Below, piece by piece: positions 12,401 to 27,400 of a DNA stretch of 64,000 bases. The stretch spans positions 12,466,186 to 12,530,185 of the forward strand of contig OX442317.1 of NCBI GenBank assembly GCA_949358305.1, in the 5' to 3' direction. This DNA comes from Strigamia acuminata (lineage: Eukaryota; Arthropoda; Chilopoda; Geophilomorpha; Linotaeniidae). Both the position numbers and the translations under genes were made by a program. The notes under the pieces were generated by a model. The model made no database searches and was not told the DNA's origin. It saw nothing but the letters and a program-made list of their open reading frames with translations. Numbering within the stretch: position 1 is the first letter of the stretch; the number at the start of each line of letters is the position of its first letter.

Positions 12401-15400
12401 AAGTCTATTCTCCCAAATCATTTCTTGGATGTTGCTAAAACTTACATTAAAGCTTTCTACTAAGGTTTAAACACTATTTCAGAACATTCAGAGACATTGG
12501 TCTTGTGATGTTTGTGCTAAGTCAACTGTGATGAGATCAAAAGTCTATTCTCCCAAATCATTGCTTGGATGCTGCTAAAACTTACATTAAAGCTTTCTAC
12601 TAAGGTTTAAACACTATTTCAAAACATTCAGAGACATTGGTCTTGTGATGTTTGTGCTAAGTCAACTGTGATGAGATCAAAAGTCTATTCTCCCAAATCA
12701 TTGCTTGGATGTTGCTAAAACTTACATTGAAGCCTTCTACTAAGGTTTAAACACTATTTCAGAACATTCAGAGACATTGGTCTTGTAGTGTTTGTGCTAA
12801 GTCAACTGTGATGTCAAATGAGATCAAAAGTTTATTCTTTCAAATTATTGCTTGGATGTTGCTAAAACTAACATTGAAGCCTTCTACTAAGGTTTAAACA
12901 CTATTTCAGAACATTCAGAGACATTGATCTTGTGGTGTTTGTGCTAAGTCAACTGTGATGAGATCAAAAGTCTATTCTCCCAAATCATTTCTTGGATGTT
13001 GCTAAAACTTACATTAAAGCTTTCTACTAAGGTTTAAACACTATTTCAGAACATTCAGAGACATTGGTCTTGTGATGTTTGTGCTAAGTCAACTGTGATG
13101 AGATCAAAAGTCTATTCTCCCAAATCATTGCTTGGATGTTGCTAAAACTTACATTAAAGCTTTCTACTAAGGTTTAAACACTATTTCAAAACATTCAGAG
13201 ACATTGGTCTTGTGATGTTTGTGCTAAGTCAACTGTGATGAGATCAAAAGTCTATTCTCCCAAATCATTGCTTGGATGTTGCTAAAACTTACATTGAAGC
13301 CTTCTACTAAGGTTTAAACACTATTTCAGAACATTCAGAGACATTGGTTTGTGGTGTTTGTGCTAAGTCAACTGTGATGTCAAATGAGATCAAAAATTTA
13401 TTCTTTCAAATTATTGCTTGGATGTTGCTAACACTTACATTGAAGCCTTCTACTAAGGTTTAAACACTATTTCAGAACATTCAGAGACATTGGTCTTGTG
13501 GTGTTTGTGCTAAGTCAACTGTGACGTCAAATGAGATCAAAAGTTTATTCTTTCAAATCATTGCTTGGATGTTGCTAAAACTTACATTGAAGCCTTCTAC
13601 TAAGGTTTAAACACTATTTCAGAACATTCAGACACATTGGTCTTGTGGTGTTTGTGCTAAGTCAACTGTGACGTCAAATGAGATCAAAAGTTTATTCTTT
13701 CAAATTATTGCTTGGATGTTGCTAACACTTACATTGAAGCCTTCTACTAAGGTTTAAACACTATTTCTAAACATTCAGAGACATTGGTTTGTGGTGTTTG
13801 TGCTAAGTCAACTGTGATGTCAAATGAGATCAAAAGTTTATTCTTTCAAATTATTGCTTGGATGTTGCTAACACTTACATTGAAGCCTTCTACTAAGGTT
13901 TAAACACTATTTCAGAACATTCAGAGACATTGGTCTTGTGATGTTTGTGCTAAGTCAACTGTGATGTCAAATGAGATCAAAAGTTTATTCTTTCAAATCA
14001 TTGCTTGGATGTTGCTAAAACTTACATTAAAGCCTTCTACTAAGGTTTAAACACTATTTCAGAACATTCAGAGACATTGGTCTTGTGATGTTTGTGCTAA
14101 GTCAACTGTGATGAGATCAAAAGTCTATTCTCCAAAATCATTGCTTGGATGTTGCTAAAACTTACATTGAAGCCTTCTACTAAGGTTTAAACACTATTTC
14201 AGAACATTCAGAGACATTGGTTTGTGGTGTTTGTGCTAAGTCAACTGTGATGTCAAATGAGATCAAAAGTTTATTCTTTCAAATTATTGCTTGGATGTTG
14301 CTAAAACTTACATTGAAGCCTTCTACTAAGGTTTAAACACTATTTCTGAACATTCAGAGACATTGGTCTTGTGGTGTTTGTGCTAAGTCAACTGTGATGT
14401 CAAATGAGATCAAAAGTTTATTCTTTCAAATTATTGCTTGGATGTTGCTAAAACTAACATTGAAGCCTTCTACTAAGGTTTAAACACTATTTCAGAACAT
14501 TCAGAGACATTGGTCTTGTGGTGTTTGTGCTAAGTCAACTGTGATGAGATCAAAAGTCTATTCTCCCAAATCATTGCTTGGATGTTGCTAAAACTTACAT
14601 TGAAGCCGTCTACTAAGGTTTAAACACTATTTCAGAACATTTAGAGACATTGGTCTTGTGGTGTTTGTGCTAAGTCAACTGTGATGAGATCAAAAGTCTA
14701 TTCTCCCAAATCATTGCTTGGATGTTGCTAAAACTTACATTAAAGCTTTTTACTAAGGTTTAAACACTATTTCAAAACATTCAGAGACATTGGTCTTGTG
14801 ATGTTTGTGCTAAGTCAACTGTGATGAGATCAAAAGTCTATTCTCCTAAATCATTGCTTGGATGTTGCTAAAACTTACATTGAAGCCTTCTACTAAGGTT
14901 TAAACACTATTTCAGAACATTCAGAGACATTGGTTTGTGGTGTTTGTGCTAAGTCAACTGTGATGTCAAATGAGATCAAAAGTTTATTCTTTCAAATTAT
15001 TGCTTGGATGTTGCTAACACTTACATTGAAGCCTTCTACTAAGGTTTAAACACTATTTCTAAACATTCAGAGACATTGGTCTTGTGGTGTTTGTGCTAAG
15101 TCAACTGTGATGAGATCAAAAGTCTATTCTCCCAAATCATTGCTTGGATGTTGCTAAAACTTACATTGAAGCCTTCTACTAAGGTTTAAACACTATTTCA
15201 GAACATTCAGAGACATTGGTTTGTGGTGTTTGTGCTAAGTCAACTGTGATGTCAAATGAGATCAAAAGTTTATTCTTTCAAATTTTTGCTTGGATGTTGC
15301 TAACACTTACATTGAAGCCTTCTACTAAGGTTTAAACACTATTTCAGAACATTCAGAGACATTGGTCTTGTGATGTTTGTGCTAAGTCAACTGTGATGTC

Positions 15401-18400
15401 AAATGAGATCAAAAGTTTATTCTTTCAAATCATTGCTTGGATGTTGCTAAAACTTACATTAAAGCCTTCTACTAAGGTTTAAACACTATTTCAGAACATT
15501 CAGAGACATTGGTCTTGTGATGTTTGTGCTAAGTCAACTGTGATGAGATCAAAAGTCTATTCTCCAAAATCATTGCTTGGATGTTGCTAAAACTTACATT
15601 GAAGCCTTCTACTAAGGTTTAAACACTATTTCAGAACATTCAGAGACATTGGTTTGTGGTGTTTGTGCTAAGTCAACTGTGATGTCAAATGAGATCAAAA
15701 GTTTATTCTTTCAAATTATTGCTTGGATGTTGCTAAAACTTACATTGAAGCCTTCTACTAAGGTTTAAACACTATTTCTGAACATTCAGAGACATTGGTC
15801 TTGTGGTGTTTGTGCTAAGTCAACTGTGACGTCAAATGAGATCAAAAGTTTATTCTTTCAAATTATTGCTTGGATGTTGCTAAAACTTACATTGAAGCCT
15901 TCTACTAAGGTTTAAACACTATTTCAGAACATTCAGACACATTGGTCTTGTGGTGTTTGTGCTAAGTCAACTGTGACGTCAAATGAGATCAAAAGTTTAT
16001 TCTTTCAAATTATTGCTTGGATGTTGCTAAAACTAACATTGAAGCCTTCTACTAAGGTTTAAACACTATTTCAGAACATTCAGAGACATTGGTCTTGTGG
16101 TGTTTGTGCTAAGTCAACTGTGATGAGATCAAAAGTCTATTTTCCCAAATCATTTCTTGGATGTTGCTAAAACTTACATTAAAGCTTTCTACTAAGGTTT
16201 AAACACTATTTCAGAACATTCAGAGACATTGGTCTTGTGATGTTTGTGCTAAGTCAACTGTGATGAGATCAAAAGTCTATTCTCCCAAATCATTGCTTGG
16301 ATGTTGCTAAAACTTACATTAAAGCTTTCTACTAAGGTTTAAACACTATTTCAAAACATTCAGAGACATTGGTCTTGTGATGTTTGTGCTAAGTCAACTG
16401 TGATGAGATCAAAAGTCTATTCTCCCAAATCATTGCTTGGATGTTGCTAAAACTTACATTGAAGCCTTCTACTAAGGTTTAAACACTATTTCAGAACATT
16501 CAGAGACATTGGTTTGTGGTGTTTGTGCTAAGTCAACTGTGATGTCAAATGAGATCAAAAATTTATTCTTTCAAATTATTGCTTGGATGTTGCTAACACT
16601 TACATTGAAGCCTTCTACTAAGGTTTAAACACTATTTCAGAACATTCAGAGACATTGGTCTTGTGATGTTTGTGCTAAGTCAACTGTGATGTCAAATGAG
16701 ATCAAAAGTTTATTCTTTCAAATCATTGCTTGGATGTTGCTAAAACTTACATTAAAGCCTTCTACTAAGGTTTAAACACTATTTCAGAACATTCAGAGAC
16801 ATTGGTCTTGTGATGTTTGTGCTAAGTCAACTGTGATGAGATCAAAAGTCTATTCTCCAAAATCATTGCTTGGATGTTGCTAAAACTTACATTGAAGCCT
16901 TCTACTAAGGTTTAAACACTATTTCAGAACATTCAGAGACATTGGTTTGTGGTGTTTGTGCTAAGTCAACTGTGATGTCAAATGAGATCAAAAGTTTATT
17001 CTTTCAAATTATTGCTTGGATGTTGCTAAAACTTACATTGAAGCCTTCTACTAAGGTTTAAACACTATTTCTGAACATTCAGAGACATTGGTCTTGTGGT
17101 GTTTGTGCTAAGTCAACTGTGATGTCAAATGAGATCAAAAGTTTATTCTTTCAAATTATTGCTTGGATGTTGCTAAAACTAACATTGAAGCCTTCTACTA
17201 AGGTTTAAACACTATTTCAGAACATTCAGAGACATTGATCTTGTGGTGTTTGTGCTAAGTCAACTGTGATGAGATCAAAAGTCTATTCTCCCAAATCATT
17301 TCTTGGATGTTGCTAAAACTTACATTAAAGCTTTCTACTAAGGTTTAAACACTATTTCAGAACATTCAGAGACATTGGTCTTGTGATGTTTGTGCTAAGT
17401 CAACTGTGATGAGATCAAAAGTCTATTCTCCCAAATCATTGCTTGGATGTTGCTAAAACTTACATTAAAGCTTTCTACTAAGGTTTAAACACTATTTCAA
17501 AACATTCAGAGACATTGGTCTTGTGATGTTTGTGCTAAGTCAACTGTGATGAGATCAAAAGTCTATTCTCTCAAATCATTGCTTGGATGTTGCTAAAACT
17601 TACATTGAAGCCTTCTACTAAGGTTTAAACACTATTTCAGAACATTCAGAGACATTGGTCTTGTAGTGTTTGTGCTAAGTCAACTGTGATGTCAAATGAG
17701 ATCAAAAGTTTATTCTTTCAAATTATTGCTTGGATGTTGCTAAAACTAACATTGAAGCCTTCTACTAAGGTTTAAACACTATTTCAGAACATTCAGAGAC
17801 ATTGATCTTGTGGTGTTTGTGCTAAGTCAACTGTGATGAGATCAAAAGTCTATTCTCCCAAATCATTTCTTGGATGTTGCTAAAACTTACATTAAAGCTT
17901 TCTACTAAGGTTTAAACACTATTTCAGAACATTCAGAGACATTGGTCTTGTGATGTTTGTGCTAAGTCAACTGTGATGAGATCAAAAGTCTATTCTCCCA
18001 AATCATTGCTTGGATGTTGCTAAAACTTACATTAAAGCTTTCTACTAAGGTTTAAACACTATTTCAAAACATTCAGAGACATTGGTCTTGTGATGTTTGT
18101 GCTAAGTCAACTGTGATGAGATCAAAAGTCTATTCTCCCAAATCATTGCTTGGATGTTGCTAAAACTTACATTGAAGCCTTCTACTAAGGTTTAAACACT
18201 ATTTCAGAACATTCAGAGACATTGGTTTGTGGTGTTTGTGCTAAGTCAACTGTGATGTCAAATGAGATCAAAAATTTATTCTTTCAAATTATTGCTTGGA
18301 TGTTGCTAACACTTACATTGAAGCCTTCTACTAAGGTTTAAACACTATTTCAGAACATTCAGAGACATTGGTCTTGTGATGTTTGTGCTAAGTCAACTGT

Positions 18401-21400
18401 GATGTCAAATGAGATCAAAAGTTTATTCTTTCAAATCATTGCTTGGATGTTGCTAAAACTTACATTGAAGCCTTCTACTAAGGTTTAAACACTATTTCAG
18501 AACATTCAGAGACATTGGTCTTGTGATGTTTGTGCTAAGTCAACTGTGATGAGATCAAAAGTCTATTCTCCAAAATCATTGCTTGGATGTTGCTAAAACT
18601 TACATTGAAGCCTTCTACTAAGGTTTAAACACTATTTCAGAACATTCAGACACATTGGTCTTGTGGTGTTTGTGCTAAGTCAACTGTGACGTCAAATGAG
18701 ATCAAAAGTTTATTCTTTCAAATTATTGCTTGGATGTTGCTAAAACTTACATTGAAGCTTTCTACTAAGGTTTAAACACTATTTCAGAACATTCAGAAAC
18801 ATTGGTCTTGTGATGTTTGTGCTAAGTCAACTGTGATGTCAAATGGGATCAAAAGTTTATTCTTCCAAATCATTGCTTGGATGTTGCTAAAACTTACATT
18901 GAAGCCTTCTACTAAGGTTTAAACACTATTTCAGAACATTCAGAGACATTGGTCTTGTGGTGTTTGTGCTAAGTCAACTGTGATGAGATCAAAAGTCTAT
19001 TCTCCCAAATCATTGCTTGGATGTTGCTAAAACTTACATTAAAGCCTTCTACTAAGGTTTAAACACTATTTCAGAACATTCAGAGACATTGGTCTTGTGA
19101 TGTTTGTGCTAAGTCAACTGTGATGAGATCAAAAGTCTATTCTCCAAAATCATTGCTTGGATGTTGCTAAAACTTACATTGAAGCCTTCTACTAAGGTTT
19201 AAACACTATTTCAGAACATTCAGAGACATTGGTCTTGTGATGTTTGTGCTAAGTCAACTGTGATGTCAAATGGGATCAAAAGTTTATTCTTCCAAATCAT
19301 TGCTTGGATGTTGCTAAAACTTACATTGAAGCCTTCTACTAAGGTTTAAACACTATTTCAGAACATTCAGAGACATTGGTCTTGTGGTGTTTGTGCTAAG
19401 TCAACTGTGATGAGATCAAAAGTCTATTCTCCCAAATCATTGCTTGGATGTTGCTAAAACTTACATTGAAGCCTTCTACTAAGGTTTAAACACTATTTCA
19501 GAACATTCAGAGACATTGGTCTTGTGATGTTTGTGCTAAGTCAACTGTGATGTCAAATGAGATCAAAAGTTTATTCTTTCAAATCATTGCTTGGATGTTG
19601 CTAAAACTTACATTAAAGCTTTCTACTAAAGTTTAAACACTATTTCAGAACATTCAGAGACATTGGTCTTGTGGTGTTTGTGCTAAGTCAACTGTGATGA
19701 GATCAAAAGTCTATTCTCCCAAATCATTGCTTGGATGTTGCTAAAACTTACATTGAAGCCGTCTACTAAGGTTTAAACACTATTTCAGAACATTTAGAGA
19801 CATTGGTCTTGTGGTGTTTGTGCTAAGTCAACTGTGATGAGATCAAAAGTCTATTTTCCCAAATCATTTCTTGAATGTTGCTAAAACTTACATTAAAGCT
19901 TTCTACTAAGGTTTAAACACTATTTCAGAACATTCAGAGACATTGGTCTTGTGATGTTTGTGCTAAGTCAACTGTGATGTCAAATGAGATCAAAAGTTTA
20001 TTCTTTCAAATCATTGCTTGGATGTTGCTAAAACTTACATTAAAGCTTTCTACTAAAGTTTAAACACTATTTCAGAACATTCAGAGACATTGGTCTTGTG
20101 GTGTTTGTGCTAAGTCAACTGTGATGAGATCAAAAGTCTATTTTCCCAAATCATTTCTTGGATGTTGCTAAAACTTACATTAAAGCTTTCTACTAAGGTT
20201 TAAACACTATTTCAGAACATTCAGAGACATTGGTCTTGTGATGTTTGTGCTAAGTCAACTGTGATGAGATCAAAAGTCTATTCTCCCAAATCATTGCTTG
20301 GATGTTGCTAAAACTTACATTAAAGCTTTCTACTAAGGTTTAAACACTATTTCAAAACATTCAGAGACATTGGTCTTGTGATGTTTGTGCTAAGTCAACT
20401 GTGATGAGATCAAAAGTCTATTCTCCCAAATCATTGCTTGGATGTTGCTAAAACTTACATTGAAGCCTTCTACTAAGGTTTAAACACTATTTCAGAACAT
20501 TCAGAGACATTGGTTTGTGGTGTTTGTGCTAAGTCAACTGTGATGTCAAATGAGATCAAAAATTTATTCTTTCAAATTATTGCTTGGATGTTGCTAACAC
20601 TTACATTGAAGCCTTCTACTAAGGTTTAAACACTATTTCAGAACATTCAGAGACATTGGTCTTGTGATGTTTGTGCTAAGTCAACTGTGATGTCAAATGA
20701 GATCAAAAGTTTATTCTTTCAAATCATTGCTTGGATGTTGCTAAAACTTACATTAAAGCCTTCTACTAAGGTTTAAACACTATTTCAGAACATTCAGAGA
20801 CATTGGTCTTGTGATGTTTGTGCTAAGTCAACTGTGATGAGATCAAAAGTCTATTCTCCAAAATCATTGCTTGGATGTTGCTAAAACTTACATTGAAGCC
20901 TTCTACTAAGGTTTAAACACTATTTCAGAACATTCAGAGACATTGGTCTTGTAGTGTTTGTGCTAAGTCAACTGTGATGTCAAATGAGATCAAAAGTTTA
21001 TTCTTTCAAATTATTGCTTGGATGTTGCTAAAACTAACATTGAAGCCTTCTACTAAGGTTTAAACACTATTTCAGAACATTCAGAGACATTGATCTTGTG
21101 GTGTTTGTGCTAAGTCAACTGTGATGAGATCAAAAGTCTATTCTCCCAAATCATTGCTTGGATGTTGCTAAAACTTACATTAAAGCTTTCTACTAAGGTT
21201 TAAACACTATTTCAAAACATTCAGAGACATTGGTCTTGAGATGTTTGTGCTAAGTCAACTGTGATGAGATCAAAAGTCTATTCTCCCAAATCATTGCTTG
21301 GATGTTGCTAAAACTTACATTGAAGCCTTCTACTAAGGTTTAAACACTATTTCAGAACATTCAGAGACATTGGTTTGTGGTGTTTGTGCTAAGTCAACTG

Positions 21401-24400
21401 TGATGTCAAATGAGATCAAAAATTTATTCTTTCAAATTATTGCTTGGATGTTGCTAACACTTACATTGAAGCCTTCTACTAAGGTTTAAACACTATTTCA
21501 GAACATTCAGAGACATTGGTCTTGTGATGTTTGTGCTAAGTCAACTGTGATGTCAAATGAGATCAAAAGTTTATTCTTTCAAATCATTGCTTGGATGTTG
21601 CTAAAACTTACATTAAAGCTTTCTACTAAGGTTTAAACACTATTTCAAAACATTCAGAGACATTGGTCTTGAGATGTTTGTGCTAAGTCAACTGTGATGA
21701 GATCAAAAGTCTATTCTCCCAAATCATTGCTTGGATGTTGCTAAAACTTACATTGAAGCCTTCTACTAAGGTTTAAACACTATTTCAGAACATTCAGAGA
21801 CATTGGTTTGTGGTGTTTGTGCTAAGTCAACTGTGATGTCAAATGAGATCAAAAATTTATTCTTTCAAATTATTGCTTGGATGTTGCTAACACTTACATT
21901 GAAGCCTTCTACTAAGGTTTAAACACTATTTCAGAACATTCAGAGACATTGGTCTTGTGATGTTTGTGCTAAGTCAACTGTGATGTCAAATGAGATCAAA
22001 AGTTTATTCTTTCAAATCATTGCTTGGATGTTGCTAAAACTTACATTGAAGCCTTCTACTAAGGTTTAAACACTATTTCAGAACATTCAGAGACATTGGT
22101 CTTGTGATGTTTGTGCTAAGTCAACTGTGATGAGATCAAAAGTCTATTCTCTAAAATCATTGCTTGGATGTTGCTAAAACTTACATTGAAGCCTTCTACT
22201 AAGGTTTAAACACTATTTCAGAACATTCAGACACATTGGTCTTGTGGTGTTTGTGCTAAGTCAACTGTGACGTCAAATGAGATCAAAAGTTTATTCTTTC
22301 AAATTATTGCTTGGATGTTGCTAAAACTTACATTGAAGCTTTCTACTAAGGTTTAAACACTATTTCAGAACATTCAGAAACATTGGTCTTGTGATGTTTG
22401 TGCTAAGTCAACTGTGATGTCAAATGGGATCAAAAGTTTATTCTTCCAAATCATTGCTTGGATGTTGCTAAAACTTACATTGAAGCCTTCTACTAAGGTT
22501 TAAACACTATTTCAGAACATTCAGAGACATTGGTCTTGTGGTGTTTGTGCTAAGTCAACTGTGATGAGATCAAAAGTCTATTCTCCCAAATCATTGCTTG
22601 GATGTTGCTAAAACTTACATTGAAGCCGTCTACTAAGGTTTAAACACTATTTCAGAACATTTAGAGACATTGGTCTTGTGGTGTTTGTGCTAAGTCAACT
22701 GTGATGAGATCAAAAGTCTATTCTCCCAAATCATTGCTTGGATGTTGCTAAAACTTACATTAAAGCTTTTTACTAAGGTTTAAACACTATTTCAAAACAT
22801 TCAGAGACATTGGTCTTGTGATGTTTGTGCTAAGTCAACTGTGATGAGATCAAAAGTCTATTCTCCTAAATCATTGCTTGGATGTTGCTAAAACTTACAT
22901 TGAAGCCTTCTACTAAGGTTTAAACACTATTTCAGAACATTCAGAGACATTGGTTTGTGGTGTTTGTGCTAAGTCAACTGTGATGTCAAATGAGATCAAA
23001 AGTTTATTCTTTCAAATTATTGCTTGGATGTTGCTAACACTTACATTGAAGCCTTCTACTAAGGTTTAAACACTATTTCTAAACATTCAGAGACATTGGT
23101 CTTGTGGTGTTTGTGCTAAGTCAACTGTGATGAGATCAAAAGTCTATTCTCCCAAATCATTGCTTGGATGTTGCTAAAACTTACATTGAAGCCTTCTACT
23201 AAGGTTTAAACACTATTTCAGAACATTCAGAGACATTGGTTTGTGGTGTTTGTGCTAAGTCAACTGTGATGTCAAATGAGATCAAAAGTTTATTCTTTCA
23301 AATTATTGCTTGGATGTTGCTAACACTTACATTGAAGCCTTCTACTAAGGTTTAAACACTATTTCAGAACATTCAGAGACATTGGTCTTGTGATGTTTGT
23401 GCTAAGTCAACTGTGATGTCAAATGAGATCAAAAGTTTATTCTTTCAAATCATTGCTTGGATGTTGCTAAAACTTACATTAAAGCCTTCTACTAAGGTTT
23501 AAACACTATTTCAGAACATTCAGAGACATTGGTCTTGTGATGTTTGTGCTAAGTCAACTGTGATGAGATCAAAAGTCTATTCTCCAAAATCATTGCTTGG
23601 ATGTTGCTAAAACTTACATTGAAGCCTTCTACTAAGGTTTAAACACTATTTCAGAACATTCAGAGACATTGGTTTGTGGTGTTTGTGCTAAGTCAACTGT
23701 GATGTCAAATGAGATCAAAAGTTTATTCTTTCAAATCATTGCTTGGATGTTGCTAAAACTTACATTAAAGCTTTCTACTAAAGTTTAAACACTATTTCAG
23801 AACATTCAGAGACATTGGTCTTGTGGTGTTTGTGCTAAGTCAACTGTGATGAGATCAAAAGTCTATTCTCCCAAATCATTGCTTGGATGTTGCTAAAACT
23901 TACATTGAAGCCGTCTACTAAGGTTTAAACACTATTTCAGAACATTTAGAGACATTGGTCTTGTGGTGTTTGTGCTAAGTCAACTGTGATGAGATCAAAA
24001 GTCTATTTTCCCAAATCATTTCTTGAATGTTGCTAAAACTTACATTAAAGCTTTCTACTAAGGTTTAAACACTATTTCAGAACATTCAGAGACATTGGTC
24101 TTGTGATGTTTGTGCTAAGTCAACTGTGATGTCAAATGAGATCAAAAGTTTATTCTTTCAAATCATTGCTTGGATGTTGCTAAAACTTACATTAAAGCTT
24201 TCTACTAAAGTTTAAACACTATTTCAGAACATTCAGAGACATTGGTCTTGTGGTGTTTGTGCTAAGTCAACTGTGATGAGATCAAAAGTCTATTTTCCCA
24301 AATCATTTCTTGGATGTTGCTAAAACTTACATTAAAGCTTTCTACTAAGGTTTAAACACTATTTCAGAACATTCAGAGACATTGGTCTTGTGATGTTTGT

Positions 24401-27400
24401 GCTAAGTCAACTGTGATGAGATCAAAAGTCTATTCTCCCAAATCATTGCTTGGATGTTGCTAAAACTTACATTAAAGCTTTCTACTAAGGTTTAAACACT
24501 ATTTCAAAACATTCAGAGACATTGGTCTTGTGATGTTTGTGCTAAGTCAACTGTGATGAGATCAAAAGTCTATTCTCCCAAATCATTGCTTGGATGTTGC
24601 TAAAACTTACATTGAAGCCTTCTACTAAGGTTTAAACACTATTTCAGAACATTCAGAGACATTGGTTTGTGGTGTTTGTGCTAAGTCAACTGTGATGTCA
24701 AATGAGATCAAAAATTTATTCTTTCAAATTATTGCTTGGATGTTGCTAACACTTACATTGAAGCCTTCTACTAAGGTTTAAACACTATTTCAGAACATTC
24801 AGAGACATTGGTCTTGTGATGTTTGTGCTAAGTCAACTGTGATGTCAAATGAGATCAAAAGTTTATTCTTTCAAATCATTGCTTGGATGTTGCTAAAACT
24901 TACATTAAAGCCTTCTACTAAGGTTTAAACACTATTTCAGAACATTCAGAGACATTGGTCTTGTGATGTTTGTGCTAAGTCAACTGTGATGAGATCAAAA
25001 GTCTATTCTCCAAAATCATTGCTTGGATGTTGCTAAAACTTACATTGAAGCCTTCTACTAAGGTTTAAACACTATTTCAGAACATTCAGAGACATTGGTC
25101 TTGTAGTGTTTGTGCTAAGTCAACTGTGATGTCAAATGAGATCAAAAGTTTATTCTTTCAAATTATTGCTTGGATGTTGCTAAAACTAACATTGAAGCCT
25201 TCTACTAAGGTTTAAACACTATTTCAGAACATTCAGAGACATTGATCTTGTGGTGTTTGTGCTAAGTCAACTGTGATGAGATCAAAAGTCTATTCTCCCA
25301 AATCATTGCTTGGATGTTGCTAAAACTTACATTAAAGCTTTCTACTAAGGTTTAAACACTATTTCAAAACATTCAGAGACATTGGTCTTGAGATGTTTGT
25401 GCTAAGTCAACTGTGATGAGATCAAAAGTCTATTCTCCCAAATCATTGCTTGGATGTTGCTAAAACTTACATTGAAGCCTTCTACTAAGGTTTAAACACT
25501 ATTTCAGAACATTCAGAGACATTGGTTTGTGGTGTTTGTGCTAAGTCAACTGTGATGTCAAATGAGATCAAAAATTTATTCTTTCAAATTATTGCTTGGA
25601 TGTTGCTAACACTTACATTGAAGCCTTCTACTAAGGTTTAAACACTATTTCAGAACATTCAGAGACATTGGTTTGTGGTGTTTGTGCTAAGTCAACTGTG
25701 ATGTCAAATGAGATCAAAAATTTATTCTTTCAAATTATTGCTTGGATGTTGCTAACACTTACATTGAAGCCTTCTACTAAGGTTTAAACACTATTTCAGA
25801 ACATTCAGAGACATTGGTCTTGTGATGTTTGTGCTAAGTCAACTGTGATGTCAAATGAGATCAAAAGTTTATTCTTTCAAATCATTGCTTGGATGTTGCT
25901 AAAACTTACATTGAAGCCTTCTACTAAGGTTTAAACACTATTTCAGAACATTCAGAGACATTGGTCTTGTGATGTTTGTGCTAAGTCAACTGTGATGAGA
26001 TCAAAAGTCTATTCTCTAAAATCATTGCTTGGATGTTGCTAAAACTTACATTGAAGCCTTCTACTAAGGTTTAAACACTATTTCAGAACATTCAGACACA
26101 TTGGTCTTGTGGTGTTTGTGCTAAGTCAACTGTGATGTCAAATGAGATCAAAAATTTATTCTTTCAAATTATTGCTTGGATGTTGCTAACACTTACATTG
26201 AAGCCTTCTACTAAGGTTTAAACACTATTTCAGAACATTCAGAGACATTGGTTTGTGGTGTTTGTGCTAAGTCAACTGTGATGTCAAATGAGATCAAAAA
26301 TTTATTCTTTCAAATTATTGCTTGGATGTTGCTAACACTTACATTGAAGCCTTCTACTAAGGTTTAAACACTATTTCAGAACATTCAGAGACATTGGTCT
26401 TGTGATGTTTGTGCTAAGTCAACTGTGATGTCAAATGAGATCAAAAGTTTATTCTCCCAAATCATTGCTTGGATGTTGCTAAAACTTACATTAAAGCTTT
26501 TTACTAAGGTTTAAACACTATTTCAAAACATTCAGAGACATTGGTCTTGTGATGTTTGTGCTAAGTCAACTGTGATGAGATCAAAAGTCTATTCTCCTAA
26601 ATCATTGCTTGGATGTTGCTAAAACTTACATTGAAGCCTTCTACTAAGGTTTAAACACTATTTCAGAACATTCAGAGACATTGGTTTGTGGTGTTTGTGC
26701 TAAGTCAACTGTGATGTCAAATGAGATCAAAAGTTTATTCTTTCAAATTATTGCTTGGATGTTGCTAACACTTACATTGAAGCCTTCTACTAAGGTTTAA
26801 ACACTATTTCTAAACATTCAGAGACATTGGTCTTGTGGTGTTTGTGCTAAGTCAACTGTGATGAGATCAAAAGTCTATTCTCCCAAATCATTGCTTGGAT
26901 GTTGCTAAAACTTACATTGAAGCCTTCTACTAAGGTTTAAACACTATTTCAGAACATTCAGAGACATTGGTTTGTGGTGTTTGTGCTAAGTCAACTGTGA
27001 TGTCAAATGAGATCAAAAGTTTATTCTTTCAAATTATTGCTTGGATGTTGCTAACACTTACATTGAAGCCTTCTACTAAGGTTTAAACACTATTTCAGAA
27101 CATTCAGAGACATTGGTCTTGTGATGTTTGTGCTAAGTCAACTGTGATGTCAAATGAGATCAAAAGTTTATTCTTTCAAATCATTGCTTGGATGTTGCTA
27201 AAACTTACATTAAAGCCTTCTACTAAGGTTTAAACACTATTTCAGAACATTCAGAGACATTGGTCTTGTGATGTTTGTGCTAAGTCAACTGTGATGAGAT
27301 CAAAAGTCTATTCTCCAAAATCATTGCTTGGATGTTGCTAAAACTTACATTGAAGCCTTCTACTAAGGTTTAAACACTATTTCAGAACATTCAGAGACAT